Notes under the pieces: generated by a model | Seen by the model: only the letters and a program-made list of their open reading frames with translations | What the model was told of the DNA's origin: nothing | Database searches by the model: none | Program-made: the position numbers and the translations under genes | In this document: positions 33,101 to 42,693 of the stretch, piece after piece | Position numbering within the stretch: the stretch's first letter is position 1 | Layout: every line of letters starts with the position of its first letter | Assembly: GCA_900095095.1 (NCBI GenBank) | Contig: FMBT01000402.1 | Location: 62,001-126,000 of the forward strand | Source of the DNA: Fragilariopsis cylindrus CCMP1102 | Taxonomy: Eukaryota; Bacillariophyta; Bacillariophyceae; Bacillariales; Bacillariaceae | Direction: 5' to 3' | DNA: 64,000 nt

Positions 33101-34716
33101 GAATGTTACTACCATCAGAAGCAAGCAGATCGATCCGATTCGAAGCCCTGAACTATCTTATGTTCTTGAAAAGGAAAAGATGTGGAAAGATCAAAGCAAG
33201 GGGGTGCGCTGATGGAAGACCTCAACGCGAATACATATCAAAAGATGAATCCAGTTCACCAACGGTATCAATATACGCTCTAATGACATCCTGCCTAATG
33301 GATGCTATTGAAGGCAGGAAGGTTGCCACATGTGATATACCAGGCGCTTTCCTACAGGCGGATTACCCAGCTGATAAGGACTGTTATCTCAAGTTCGAAG
33401 GGGCGATGGTGACGATGATATGTGCAATCAATCCTAAGTACAAACAGAATATAGTGGAGAGGAATGGAAAGGAATACGTATATGCCAAACTAACCAAGGC
33501 GGTATATGGTACGCTCCTTGGAGCCATCCTGTTCTACAAGAAGCTTAGCAAACAACTAATTGAATGGGGATACGAACCGAACTGTTATGACAGATGTACT
33601 TTCAACAAGATGATTGAAGGACATCAATGCACCATACAATTTCATGTTGATGATCTGAAAATATCACACGTGAAACAGACCGTGATAGATTCAGTGCTTG
33701 ATGATGTGAACAAAGAATTTGGCACCATCAAGAAGCCACTGGTAGCTACCACTGGTGACATACATGATTATCTGGGCGTGACGATCGACTATAGTGAGAA
33801 GAACAAAGTGAAGTTCACTATGTATGACTATCTAGAAGACATACTGGCCGAGATGCCAAGTGACATGAATGGAACAGCCCCCACACCAGCTAGTGATAAC
33901 CTATTTGATGTGGATGATGATTCAGAACTATTGAATGAAAAGGAAGCAGATTTCTTCCACCGATCTACGGCTCGGTTATTGTTTGCTGCCAAGAGGGCAA
34001 GGCCAGATCTCCAAGTGGCTGTTGCTTACCTCTGCACCCGAGTCAAAGCTCCTACACGCTCTGACTATCGAAAGTTAACCAGAGTGATGAAATATCTGAG
34101 GTTAACAATATCCATTCCTCTCGTGTTGGGATGGGATGGAAGTGGAAAACTGTTGTGGTCAGTAGACGCATCATTTGCTATACACAAAGACATGAGAAGT
34201 CATACTGGTGCCGTGTTAACATGGGGCCAGGGGGCACTGATGTCGATGTCCTTAAAGCAAAAGATCAACACGAAGAGCTCCACTGAAGCAGAATTGGTTG
34301 GAGTTGATGACGCTATGAATTTTATTGAATGGATTCAATTATTCGTAGGGGAACAACTCAAGTCGATTAATCCTGATTCAATCCTTAATAAGATTGGTTC
34401 AGATGTTGTCATTCAACAGGACAACACGAGCACAATACAACTCGAAAACAATGGACAAGCATCTAGTACCAAGAGAACTAGGCACATCAATATCCGATAC
34501 TTCTATGTGACAAGCAAGATCAAAGAAGGAAGCATTCGTGTGATATATCATCCCACAAAGGAGATGGTATCAGATTATTTGACTAAGCCATTGCAGGGGA
34601 GCTTGTTTAGAACTCATCGTAACTCCCTCATGGGCCACGATGAGGATTCGATAGCACAATGTAATAAAGAATACAATGATGCTAAGGCAGCTGCTGCCAA
34701 GGACCTTTCTAATTGA
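30154..34716 (+). CDS. pol: Copia pol polyprotein of element 1
   Basis: The 1520-residue polyprotein has domains in copia order. An N-terminal region of about 200 residues has hydrophobic segments (SICLGWFLLSTGLL near 16-29) and a basic patch. The aspartic protease motif is DSGST at 275-279. A GAG-pre-integrase-like stretch lies near 395-470. The integrase has a DDE triad at about Asp504, Asp562 and Glu594. A long acidic linker follows. Reverse transcriptase carries VATCDIPGAFLQADYPADK and the active site FHVDDLKISH (Asp1166, Asp1167). RNase H carries WSVDASFAIHKD and TKSSTEAELVGVDD. The end motif is VSDYLTKPLQG. No stop or missing catalytic residue is seen. The hydrophobic N-terminal extension is unusual and is conserved in element 2. 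The product should copy its RNA and integrate the DNA; expression depends on the gag-pol junction. Confidence 0.92.
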   Translation: MPYHPYDTGWIKTIYSSICLGWFLLSTGLLPRFTCYSLYNNVWITYCKIIAFMCEEIGNAVITLGETIMEVDSIVFNKINYINPIYNVFHKFEHMLSGLNIFTHPVIGMRPKPISRKHNSKNNKTSSGSHLHVFFARKRMRKRHSVISGPIPKLVNDNSCTDNNRTKDRTNTNTQSRSKNQTKIPITPPNTSVIYPIDDPSCQDITWYDAISPYWTGGMIWDGAYVLNHQVVSVTTDPIFVSDLLPAFELSATIQTPKARSGGKHVGPRTTIAIDSGSTIHIFKDAFLLADIQADENSSISVRTTDSKFQIKDIGRLCDDLDTLPLPSDGYYFYPNGVANLLSLAMLTDTKRVVMDSAIDNAIYVFNDDGSYIRFGKTSNGMYCIDITTDDDHHIVMAHQTVKGESAHFSAIDCRRAAKVRDLQEALACPSDFDLANAIEHNVIGNTPFTRRDVRIAKKIFGPDVPAMKGKTVKNKSIMPREDDVTDIPPFIMKEYCNVHLAIDIMHINGIKFLISYSKHIGLIQTYCVRKNNRDAILACILKITQTYKSRSVFKVVTIEADGAFECIKHELQDKPYNITLSTCDAGRHVETVERQIRFLKERIRAVRLMMPYKKLPKRFTVEMVLRVTMLINSLPKQNGIHSVLSPREIVTGKKFRCPTIKVGQYVQGHTGGTNSTDEERSIDALYIGRADNGSGHVVFKLNTKQPVSVNRVTIIPTTDALVNTVTNIGEQEQQPEGIEFADINGRVTLDDFAANVINDDDSNASDTDFKMDEEYREELQKELKLEAKDKTVIESDPDSKQFGGDSDVPDSQIDFFQNPIQQHNRDTQDEDEPIILESRTRSGMNLANSTSKQECGKDKKKKKRSILEEDTNLIEDDLDDDDMMQSSISSKDDTVTSDASEEEEEETSIPHELKSDLGDYWSLAHSTQAYVLSTITSYSHVEASKSTPQYGFNRGLKEFGSMGYEATMKELDDNLLGMGAVRMLLPSEASRSIRFEALNYLMFLKRKRCGKIKARGCADGRPQREYISKDESSSPTVSIYALMTSCLMDAIEGRKVATCDIPGAFLQADYPADKDCYLKFEGAMVTMICAINPKYKQNIVERNGKEYVYAKLTKAVYGTLLGAILFYKKLSKQLIEWGYEPNCYDRCTFNKMIEGHQCTIQFHVDDLKISHVKQTVIDSVLDDVNKEFGTIKKPLVATTGDIHDYLGVTIDYSEKNKVKFTMYDYLEDILAEMPSDMNGTAPTPASDNLFDVDDDSELLNEKEADFFHRSTARLLFAAKRARPDLQVAVAYLCTRVKAPTRSDYRKLTRVMKYLRLTISIPLVLGWDGSGKLLWSVDASFAIHKDMRSHTGAVLTWGQGALMSMSLKQKINTKSSTEAELVGVDDAMNFIEWIQLFVGEQLKSINPDSILNKIGSDVVIQQDNTSTIQLENNGQASSTKRTRHINIRYFYVTSKIKEGSIRVIYHPTKEMVSDYLTKPLQGSLFRTHRNSLMGHDEDSIAQCNKEYNDAKAAAAKDLSN

Positions 34717-34771
34717 ATGGAAGGGACATGTTGATTACATTCGCATCGATGCTAGTACATCAATTCAAATG

Positions 34772-34779
34772 TAGGAGTG
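34772..34779 (+). other. Polypurine tract of element 1
   Basis: TAGGAGTG directly precedes the 3' LTR. The same eight bases abut the 3' LTR of element 2 on the other strand. It is the likely plus-strand priming site. Confidence 0.65.
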
Positions 34780-35175
34780 TGTTGGGGATTCAATTATTAT
34801 TACGAGTCCTGTGAGGTTTTCACAACAGTCATTATGTGTCACGTACGTCGTGACATCTGTGCATGTTGTTTCCTCACAATAAATATATATTTGCTGCGCA
34901 TTATCGTGTGGTTGGCAATTGAAGAGAAAAGATGTGTCGTATTTACATTGCGTTAATGTAACTCAATGTATGCACCTCCATCGGCACCTCGGATTGCCAT
35001 CACCAATGTTAGTCATTATTTATTATAAAACTTATGCAATAGGTAAATAATAACAACAAGTTAATAAGCTAGCCATACATAGTATTCAAACCTATATATC
35101 ATCCTAGTATCTTCAAGCATTACGCAATAAGCAACATACCGATATCCAAGGCGTTGCGATTGCTGTATTTCAACA
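34780..35175 (+). repeat. 3' LTR of element 1
   Basis: This 396-bp copy of the LTR is identical by eye to 27333-27728. It is followed by the TGTAA duplication and the remainder of the element 2 LTR. Confidence 0.92.
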
Positions 35176-35180
35176 TGTAA

Positions 35181-35339
35181 ACACAACACATCGCCTCTCG
35201 TCAATTGTCAGCCACACAACTAGATAACTTCACATGTTTTATTATTGTGAGGAAGCGACGTGCACAGATGTCATAATGCATATGATCCGCGACTACCACA
35301 AAAACCTCACGGGACTCCAAATAAATTGAATCCGCAACA
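35181..35339 (-). repeat. Remaining part of the element 2 3' LTR
   Basis: These 159 bp complete the LTR begun at 27126-27332. Together with that part they match the intact LTR at 42328-42693. Confidence 0.9.
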
Positions 35340-35405
35340 CACTCCTATATTTGATATATAGAACAGTATGTTAATGTATCGAATATACATACCTTTAAAC
35401 AATAT

Positions 35406-38400
35406 TCAATTAGGTGGAGACCCACCCTTCTTGGCATCCGAATATGCCTTGTGATACTTGGCAATGGATTCCTCTGTATGTCCCATAATAGAATTCCTGT
35501 GAGTCCTAAATAGGCAACCCTGTAGGGGCTTGGTCAAATAGTCGGATACCATTTCCTTAGTTGGATGATATATAACACTCATACTTCCATCCTTGATCTT
35601 GCTTGTTACATAGAAATACCGAATGTTGATGTGCCTAGTCCTTTTGGTACTAGATTGTTTACCATTTCTTGCCAACAGAATTGTACTTGTATTGTCTTGT
35701 TGTATCACAATTTCAGACCCAATCTTCTTCAAAATTGAATCGCTGTTAATTGATTTGAGCTGTTCTCCTACAAATAACTGCACCCATTCAACAAAGTTCA
35801 TTGCATCATCGACCCCAACTAATTCTGCTTCCGTAGAGCTCTTGGTGTTGATCTTTTGCTTGATTGACATTGCCAATAGGGCGCCTTGTCCCAGTGTTAA
35901 TACAGCACCGGTATGGCTTCTCATATCCTTGTGTATTGCAAATGATGCATCCACTGACCATAATAGTTTTCCAGTACCATCCCATCCCAACACGAGTGGA
36001 ATGGATATGGTTAGTCGTAAATATTTGATCACCCTGGTTAATTTCCGGTAATCTGACTGTGTTGGAGCTTTCACTCGAGTACATAGATATGCTACAGCTA
36101 CCTGTAGATCTGGTCTCGCTCTCTTTGAAGCAAACAGTAGCCTCGCTGTTGTTCGATGGAAGAAATCTGCTTCTTTTTCATTAAGCAGTGGTGAATCTTC
36201 ATCCGCATCAAACAAGTTGCTACTTGCTGGTGTAGGTGATGTTCCCCTCATATCATTAGGCATTTCCTCCAGGATATCCTCCAAGTAGTCGTACATGGTG
36301 AAGATTACCTTCCCCTTTTCACTGTAATCAATAGTGATACCAAGATAGTCATGGACCAATCCGGTGCTAGCAGCAAGTGGCTTTCTTGTTGTACCAAATT
36401 GCTTGTTGAGGTCGGTTAGTACCGCGTCCACAACAGATTGCTTGACGTGTGATATCTTCAAGTCATCCACATGGAATTGGATTGTAACTTGGTTGCCATC
36501 AACCATCTTATTGAATGTGCATCCATCATAGCAATTTGGTTCATATCCCCATTCCACTAATTGCTTACTAAGCTTGTCGTAGAATAATTTAGCACCAAGT
36601 AGTGTACCATACACTGCTTTAGTCAGCTTGGCATAGAGATGTTTCTTTCCATTCTTGCCAGGTACGAGATTCTTCTTGTATTCGGGGTTTATTTTGCATA
36701 TCATACCGACCATTACTCCATCGAATTTGAGCCAGCAGTCATGGTCTGCTGGCCAGTCAGCTTGTAGGAATGCTCCCGGGATGTCGCATGTGGCAACATA
36801 TCTGCCTTCTATCGCATCCATTAAACATGATGTCATCAATGCATATATCGACACTGTCGGGGAGCTAGACTCTTCCTTAGTGATGTATTCTCTTTGTGGC
36901 CGGCCATCAGCACAGCCTCTGGCCTTGATCTTTCCACAGCGCTTTCTTTTTAAGAACATGAGGTAGTTGAGAGCCTCGTAACGTATGTGTTGATTGACTT
37001 CAGATGGATTAAGCATTTTTACTGCATTCATTCCTAAAAGATTATCATCAAGCTCTTTCACTGTTGCTTCATACCCAAGATCCTTGAATTCCTTCAGGCC
37101 TCTGTTAAAACCATACTGTGGAGTAGACTTGGATGCTTCGATGTTGTTGTAAGAGGCAATGGTGTTGAGAACATAAGCATGTGATGATTGGGCGAACGCC
37201 CAATATGAACCTAGGTCCGACACAAGCTCGGACGGAACGGATGGTTCCTCTACTGCAGCATCAATGACTTTGTCGTTGTTAGGTACTACAGTATTGTCTT
37301 GTATTAGGTCATCATCGAGATCTTCTTCTATCAAGTGTGTACCGTCATTGATGATGGGATACTTCTTCTTCTTATCGCTGCCACACTCCTGCTTTGCAGC
37401 TGGTGTAGTAGTAGTAAGAGCCACTGTTGGATTGTTGGCTGATCGGGTCCTATTGTCAAAGATGACAGGTTCTACACCCTGATTGTGTTGTTGTATTGGG
37501 TTCTGAAAGAAGTCTATCTGCGAGTCCGGGTCATCCGAACCAAACCCTGTTGAGTCAGGGTCTGCATCATTATCTGGATTATCTTTAAGTTCCAGTTTCC
37601 TTTCTTTGTCAAGTTCATCTTGATATTCTTCATCCATTTTAAAGTCAGCATCAGACGCATTGCTGTCATCATCAGTATTATCATTGGCAGCGAAGTCATC
37701 AAGTGTGATCTTGCCATTCATGTCAGAGAATTCTAAGCCTTCTGGCTGTCCTTCCTCATTGCCAATGTGATTGACAGCTGTAATGGTGGCCTCACTTGTA
37801 GGTATTATTACAACCCTGTTGACCGATACGACTTGTTTGGTACTTAGTTTGAACACGCTGTGTCCACTGCCATTGTCAGCCCTACCGATGTACAAAGCAT
37901 CGATTGATCTCTCTTGATCAGTACTGTTTGTACCACCCGTGAGACCTTGGACGTATTGCCCTATTTTGATAGTAGGACATCTGAATTTCTTACCACTAAC
38001 GATTTCTCTTGGTGATAGGATGGCATGTATTCCATTGCTCTTAGGTAGAGAGTTAATCAATTGGGCAACTTGGTGTACCATTTCAATGGTGAACCTCATT
38101 GGAAGTTTCTTGTACGGCATCATTAGCCTAACGGCTCGGATCCTCTCCTTGAGGAATCTTATTTGCCTTTCAATAGTCTCCACATGCCTGTCAGCATCAC
38201 ATGTTGATAATGTTATATTGTATGGATCTCCTTCAAGCTCGTGCTTGATGGATTTGAATGCTCCGTCAGCTTCAATCGTTACGACCTTAAATACACTCCT
38301 ACTTTTGTAGGACTGTACTATTTTTAGAATGCATGCCAGTATGGCTTCACGATTATTCTTTCTTACACAGTACGTTTGTAGCAGTCCAATGTGCTTGGAG

Positions 38401-39944
38401 TGAGCTATTAGGAACTTGACTCCATTCACATGCATAAGGTCGATTGATATGTGGACATCAGTGTATTCTTTCAGTATGAATGATGGGAGTTCTGAAGTAT
38501 CGTTCTCCGGCATCTTGCTTGGCCGTTTGACAGTCTTTCCTTTCAGGGATGGGACGTCTGGGCCATAGATCTTCTTTGCAATACGAATGTCCCTTCTGGT
38601 GAACCTGTTGTAGCCTATGATGTTGTGCTCCACTGCATTGGCCAGGTCAATGTCGCTAGGACATGCCAGTACTTGTTGTAGTTCTCTAACCTTGGCAGCT
38701 CTTCTGCAGTCAATTGCTGAGAACTGTGCGCTCTCGCCTTTGACAGTTTGATGTGCCATTACAACATGATCATTGCTATCCGTACCGATGTCAATACAGT
38801 ACATGCCATTGGATGTCTTAGCAAACCGTATGTACGAGCCATCATCGTTGAATACATATATAGCATTGTCAATCGCACTGTCCATCACTACCCTTTTAGT
38901 TTCAGTAAGCATGGCCAGTGATAGAAGGTTAGCTACTCCATTTGGATAGTAGTAATACCCATCACGAGGAAGAGGCAGTGTGTTGAGGTCATCACAAAGA
39001 CGTCCTATGTCATTAACTTGGAACTTCGAATCGGTGGTTCGAACAGCGATGGATTTGCTGTCATCAGAGAGTATGTCAGCTAGCAGGAAGGCATCCTTAA
39101 ATATGTGAATACTAGATCCACTATCAAGAGCAATGGTGGTCCGTGGGCCAACATTCTTACCCCCACTCCTTGCTTCCGGTGGTTGAACTGTCCCGGACAT
39201 TTCAAGTGTCGGAGACAAATTAGAAACAAAGATAGGATCAGTAGTAACAGATACAACTTGGTGGTTGAGTACATAAGCACTATTCCAAATCATACCACCA
39301 GTCCAGTAAGGAGAGATGGCGTCATACCATGTGACGTCGAGATAAGATGGATCATCTATAGGATAGAATGATTGAGGTATAGTCGGAGCGGGTAGAGCAT
39401 TACGGGTTTTATATCGTATTGGTCTCCTTTGGTACCAGGTCTGGGTCCGAGGATTGGATCGGACCTGGGTTTGAGTGGGCCAGTAATCGGCCCATGGTTG
39501 CGTTATTATAGAACGCTTGGTTGCAAGTCGCTTTCTAGCATGGTACATACCAGAGTGCCTCCCTGAGGAACTCTTGTTGTTGCTGGAATTATGTCTTCTA
39601 CATATCCCTGAAGGGCGTATGGCCATCGATGGATTAGTGTGTATTCGAACACTAGACATCAAACGTTCAAATCGTTGAATGCAATTGAAAATTGGATCAA
39701 TATAGTTGAAATGACGGAAAACACAAGACTCAATTTGAACTATGGCAGTACCGATTGTCAAGATAGAGTTAGCGATTGCTTGGAGTAGCTTGTAGGCAAT
39801 TCCAAACATTGGAATGAATATGTTGTTGAAACACATTGCTGAAACGACAGTAGGTAGGCATCCTTGGTTGTATATAAGCCAAGTTAGGCAAATCAATCCA
39901 TAGATGGGTTTGATCCATCCAGTGTCGTACGGTTCATATGGCAT
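35406..39944 (-). CDS. pol: Copia pol polyprotein of element 2
   Basis: This 1512-residue polyprotein is collinear with that of element 1 and very similar to it. It has the same hydrophobic N-terminal extension (MPYEPYDTGWIKPIY start), protease DSGSS near Asp274, the integrase core (SIDLMHVNG, EADGAFKSIKHE, ETIERQIRFLKER), reverse transcriptase FHVDDLKISH (Asp1160, Asp1161), RNase H (SVDASFAIHKD, TKSSTEAELVGVDD) and YLTKPLQG. The acidic linker between integrase and RT is the most diverged part. No stop interrupts it. The start lies 14 bases after the gag stop in the -1 frame, the same relation as in element 1 (11 bases). It is likely functional in itself, but the element now has a split 3' LTR. 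Confidence 0.92.
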   Translation of the reverse strand: MPYEPYDTGWIKPIYGLICLTWLIYNQGCLPTVVSAMCFNNIFIPMFGIAYKLLQAIANSILTIGTAIVQIESCVFRHFNYIDPIFNCIQRFERLMSSVRIHTNPSMAIRPSGICRRHNSSNNKSSSGRHSGMYHARKRLATKRSIITQPWADYWPTQTQVRSNPRTQTWYQRRPIRYKTRNALPAPTIPQSFYPIDDPSYLDVTWYDAISPYWTGGMIWNSAYVLNHQVVSVTTDPIFVSNLSPTLEMSGTVQPPEARSGGKNVGPRTTIALDSGSSIHIFKDAFLLADILSDDSKSIAVRTTDSKFQVNDIGRLCDDLNTLPLPRDGYYYYPNGVANLLSLAMLTETKRVVMDSAIDNAIYVFNDDGSYIRFAKTSNGMYCIDIGTDSNDHVVMAHQTVKGESAQFSAIDCRRAAKVRELQQVLACPSDIDLANAVEHNIIGYNRFTRRDIRIAKKIYGPDVPSLKGKTVKRPSKMPENDTSELPSFILKEYTDVHISIDLMHVNGVKFLIAHSKHIGLLQTYCVRKNNREAILACILKIVQSYKSRSVFKVVTIEADGAFKSIKHELEGDPYNITLSTCDADRHVETIERQIRFLKERIRAVRLMMPYKKLPMRFTIEMVHQVAQLINSLPKSNGIHAILSPREIVSGKKFRCPTIKIGQYVQGLTGGTNSTDQERSIDALYIGRADNGSGHSVFKLSTKQVVSVNRVVIIPTSEATITAVNHIGNEEGQPEGLEFSDMNGKITLDDFAANDNTDDDSNASDADFKMDEEYQDELDKERKLELKDNPDNDADPDSTGFGSDDPDSQIDFFQNPIQQHNQGVEPVIFDNRTRSANNPTVALTTTTPAAKQECGSDKKKKYPIINDGTHLIEEDLDDDLIQDNTVVPNNDKVIDAAVEEPSVPSELVSDLGSYWAFAQSSHAYVLNTIASYNNIEASKSTPQYGFNRGLKEFKDLGYEATVKELDDNLLGMNAVKMLNPSEVNQHIRYEALNYLMFLKRKRCGKIKARGCADGRPQREYITKEESSSPTVSIYALMTSCLMDAIEGRYVATCDIPGAFLQADWPADHDCWLKFDGVMVGMICKINPEYKKNLVPGKNGKKHLYAKLTKAVYGTLLGAKLFYDKLSKQLVEWGYEPNCYDGCTFNKMVDGNQVTIQFHVDDLKISHVKQSVVDAVLTDLNKQFGTTRKPLAASTGLVHDYLGITIDYSEKGKVIFTMYDYLEDILEEMPNDMRGTSPTPASSNLFDADEDSPLLNEKEADFFHRTTARLLFASKRARPDLQVAVAYLCTRVKAPTQSDYRKLTRVIKYLRLTISIPLVLGWDGTGKLLWSVDASFAIHKDMRSHTGAVLTLGQGALLAMSIKQKINTKSSTEAELVGVDDAMNFVEWVQLFVGEQLKSINSDSILKKIGSEIVIQQDNTSTILLARNGKQSSTKRTRHINIRYFYVTSKIKDGSMSVIYHPTKEMVSDYLTKPLQGCLFRTHRNSIMGHTEESIAKYHKAYSDAKKGGSPPN

Positions 39945-39958
39945 TCGATCTTCCGTTG

Positions 39959-42235
39959 TTAAGACCGGCCTTGACGAAAATCCTGAGTGTAACCTGCAAT
40001 GTAACCTTGGTTCACTTCTATACCCAGAATATGCTTAAATCCATTGATTGTCATCTTGTGGAAGGAAGGCTTGTTGTATTGTTGGAATACATCATTGATT
40101 GTGTTATTTCTAATCACATTTTCAAGTTGTTCACGAGAATTGATGTGACACTCTGTCATCTTTCGAGTTACCTTGTTGATCCAACGTGTAGGCTTGCGCC
40201 TTTGTTGGTATGATGCCACTGCAACAATAGTATGATGCAGTAGAACATGAGCTGCAGGGTAATGGATTGGTGCATCATCTCTGCCGATTTCACCACACAT
40301 AACATCATATCTTGTACTGTTGTATCGAAGATGTTCTTTGTGTCTGTATGTTTCCTCTTTCAGGAAACGCACTGTGCTGGTGTGAAGTGGTACTTGACAT
40401 ACTGTGTTCATCAGAGGCCGGATGCTTGATGAGGCATCATTGGTACTACATTCTTCAAAGATATCAAGCAGATCCTCGACGTCCTTGATCCCTGCAGTCT
40501 GTAGCTTTAAACGAAGTACATCTGAGTAGTCCACAATAGCTTCTGGTGTTGTACCTCCATATTCATGACTAATGAGGCCCGGATTATCTACTTCATAGTG
40601 TCGAATACGGACATGATCGCCTGAATTGTTCACTCTTTGAGCTGTTAGATATACCACTAATTCAAAATCTTGTTTGTGGTTGATCGCATAACTAGGTCGT
40701 TCATGCAATATCCTATCCCGCCGTTGATTGGACTCTTCAGATGAAGATTCTTCAGCATTGGCTGCTTGATCGACCACATGTGCAAAGCACAATAGGTCGG
40801 GTTCGTTGTCGTCATAAGCCTCATCAGCATCCTGCAGTCCTGCAAAACTAGCACCGATGAACATTTCTTCATCAGCTTCAGCTGTTGCTTCGCTAATAAT
40901 GGAAGCCATAACTGTTGCATTGAAATCAGCTTGATTAGTGTCCGTACACTCCTCAGTTTCTTCAACAACGACGTCGTCGATGGTTGGTTCTTCATGGGTG
41001 GGAGCATCATTTGGAATGATATCCTCCACTTCATTTTCAATAACAGGGTCGATAGTTTCGTGATAGGACACGATAGCTGTCTCAGCCTCTGTTTGATTGG
41101 TATTGTTATTATCAGCTGGTGTCATTTTGAATGTTTCCAGTAAAGATAATGCTTCGCTCACAGTATTAGGATAACATGAGCTGTTGTTGACAGAATATGT
41201 TTTCACTAGTTCTGCACGGGCTTTGCTGTTAAGCGAATTCTTGATGATTAACCTGGCAACTGTTCTATCTTTGACAATATCATCGATAGGAGCTTGTTTC
41301 TCTTCAGTAAGGAGGTGGTATTCTTTGAATGTACACGGAGTATGATATCTTGATAATACTTTATCATAGATGGTTTGACCCACTATAAATTTACCACAAG
41401 TGAATACAGCCGATTCGTATCGGTCCATAACTTCTTCTGCATAGTCTGCATCAGAAACACTCTTCACTTGTTTATAACCGAATGTTGAATGTAGAGAGTG
41501 CAGGTTCTTGAATTCTTGATCAACCTTCACATTGCTTTGGTTCTGCGCACAAACAGATCTAAGGATGAGCAGGAATGCTATTAAATCCTTTTTCTTTTCT
41601 GCATCAGCCATACGTTTGTCCATACGACAGTATGTTAGCACGTTGCTGTCAATGTTTCCGATGGCAATGCGATAATAACCTTCCACAATTCTACTGTATT
41701 GATTCCAGTTCGACGACTGGATTTTTAACAGCGTGTGGTATTCAGCGTCCATTTGCTCCTTAAGAGCAGGATTGAAACATATTAGTGTGTTACCACCAGT
41801 TTCTGCACCATCTTCATCCAGGATTGGAGTCAGATTGGAATGCACTTCCGGACTTTCCTTCGGTGTAATGAAATCGGTCCTCAATTTAGGTTCTAGATCC
41901 AGAATAGCTGAATCAAGCCCATAGGCTGCTGCCTCGGCAGCAGTACCAGCTAGGCTCTTCTGAAACACACGAAACTGACCAGCCTTGTTACCATTACCAT
42001 CAGCAATTACAATGCCTTTCATGGAGCTGTTGCCGGATGCCAAACCTTTGAAGGAAGACTTCGGTGTAGCCGTTTGTTTCTTCTTAGCAGAAGCGTTGTT
42101 GTTGTTACCCTTCTTCTGTTGTTGTTTCTTCTTTGATCCAGCTGCCTTCCCTGATGTGGTATCAGTCGTTGCGGCTGTTGCCTTGTTGTCGGCAGTACCA
42201 CTTGGAGGAGTACTGGATTCGTTATTTTGAGTCAT
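39959..42235 (-). CDS. gag: Gag-like protein of element 2
   Basis: I choose the start MTQNNESSTP at 42235 (758 residues), because the 23 codons above it are leader-like and element 1 starts at the equivalent place. A Lys/Gln/Asn-rich N-terminus is followed by the shared core (NWNQYSRIVEGYYRIAIGN, KDLIAFLLILRSVCAQNQ), an acidic middle and a basic tail (YQQRRKPTRWINKVTRKM). It ends GRS-stop as in element 1. No zinc knuckle is visible. Its role as the structural protein of the particle is inferred from position and from conservation with element 1. Confidence 0.78.
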   Translation of the reverse strand: MTQNNESSTPPSGTADNKATAATTDTTSGKAAGSKKKQQQKKGNNNNASAKKKQTATPKSSFKGLASGNSSMKGIVIADGNGNKAGQFRVFQKSLAGTAAEAAAYGLDSAILDLEPKLRTDFITPKESPEVHSNLTPILDEDGAETGGNTLICFNPALKEQMDAEYHTLLKIQSSNWNQYSRIVEGYYRIAIGNIDSNVLTYCRMDKRMADAEKKKDLIAFLLILRSVCAQNQSNVKVDQEFKNLHSLHSTFGYKQVKSVSDADYAEEVMDRYESAVFTCGKFIVGQTIYDKVLSRYHTPCTFKEYHLLTEEKQAPIDDIVKDRTVARLIIKNSLNSKARAELVKTYSVNNSSCYPNTVSEALSLLETFKMTPADNNNTNQTEAETAIVSYHETIDPVIENEVEDIIPNDAPTHEEPTIDDVVVEETEECTDTNQADFNATVMASIISEATAEADEEMFIGASFAGLQDADEAYDDNEPDLLCFAHVVDQAANAEESSSEESNQRRDRILHERPSYAINHKQDFELVVYLTAQRVNNSGDHVRIRHYEVDNPGLISHEYGGTTPEAIVDYSDVLRLKLQTAGIKDVEDLLDIFEECSTNDASSSIRPLMNTVCQVPLHTSTVRFLKEETYRHKEHLRYNSTRYDVMCGEIGRDDAPIHYPAAHVLLHHTIVAVASYQQRRKPTRWINKVTRKMTECHINSREQLENVIRNNTINDVFQQYNKPSFHKMTINGFKHILGIEVNQGYIAGYTQDFRQGRS

Positions 42236-42327
42236 CGTTAGAGTTGATATCTGGTATATTTGACTGTATCGATGGTTGTTATTGATTCGATTCGATCGGA
42301 TCAATGGCTTTGATTATTTATTAATTA

Positions 42328-42693
42328 TGTTGAAATACAATAGACACCCTCTGCGATCTGAGGTACTTGTGATTGCTATGGCTATGTAATGCTTGAAGAG
42401 ACTGTATGTTTGCTAGTTAACTTAGTTATTTATATATTTCCCTATTGCATAGATAATTAATAAATAATGAGTAGTGACATGACAGTGGAGGTGCAGTGTA
42501 CAGAGGTGCAATGATATTCATTTGCACAATGTAAACACAACACATCGCCTCTCGTCAATTGTCAGCCACACAACTAGATAACTTCACATGTTTTATTATT
42601 GTGAGGAAGCGACGTGCACAGATGTCATAATGCATATGATCCGCGACTACCACAAAAACCTCACGGGACTCCAAATAAATTGAATCCGCAACA
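42328..42693 (-). repeat. 5' LTR of element 2 (intact)
   Basis: The 366-bp LTR begins TGTTGCGGATTC on the minus strand and is followed outside by the GTTTC duplication (42694-42698). It contains the uninterrupted TGTAA site that was used in the other LTR copy. Confidence 0.92.

Larger units (their letters stand above)
27333..35175 (+). mobile_element. Copia-type LTR retrotransposon (element 1), nested and intact
   Basis: This is a complete 7843-bp Ty1/copia element. Identical-looking 396-bp LTRs lie at 27333-27728 and 34780-35175 (TGTTG to CAACA). The target duplication is TGTAA. A gag-like ORF and a pol ORF with protease, integrase, reverse transcriptase and RNase H in copia order are present. 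A purine-rich tract (TAGGAGTG, 34772-34779) precedes the 3' LTR. It sits inside the 3' LTR of element 2 in opposite orientation. All ORFs are open and catalytic motifs are present, so it may be competent. The leader after the 5' LTR is AT-rich and lacks a usual TGG tRNA-binding start. CoDi-type membership is inferred from the pol motifs. Confidence 0.93.
27126..42693 (-). mobile_element. Copia-type LTR retrotransposon (element 2), carrying a nested element
   Basis: This is a Ty1/copia element of about 7.7 kb without its insert, in minus orientation. The LTRs are 366 bp, begin TGTTG and end CAACA. The 5' LTR is 42328-42693. The 3' LTR is split into 27126-27332 and 35181-35339 by element 1. Both copies look identical throughout, and the target duplication is GTTTC. 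A purine-rich tract (TAGGAGTG on the minus strand, 35347-35340) abuts the 3' LTR. It encodes separate gag-like and pol ORFs, both open. The identical LTRs and open frames indicate a young insertion that was probably active until element 1 entered its 3' LTR. The LTR shares its 5' portion (GGATTCAATT, GTGAGGTTTT, GACATCTGTGCA, TTCCTCACAATA) with element 1, so they are sister families, probably of the diatom CoDi group. Confidence 0.9.

Noticed and set aside
27836-34716. Env-like or viral gene in element 1
   Set aside because: Only gag-like and pol ORFs are present. The hydrophobic part lies at the N-terminus of pol, not as a separate ORF after RNase H.
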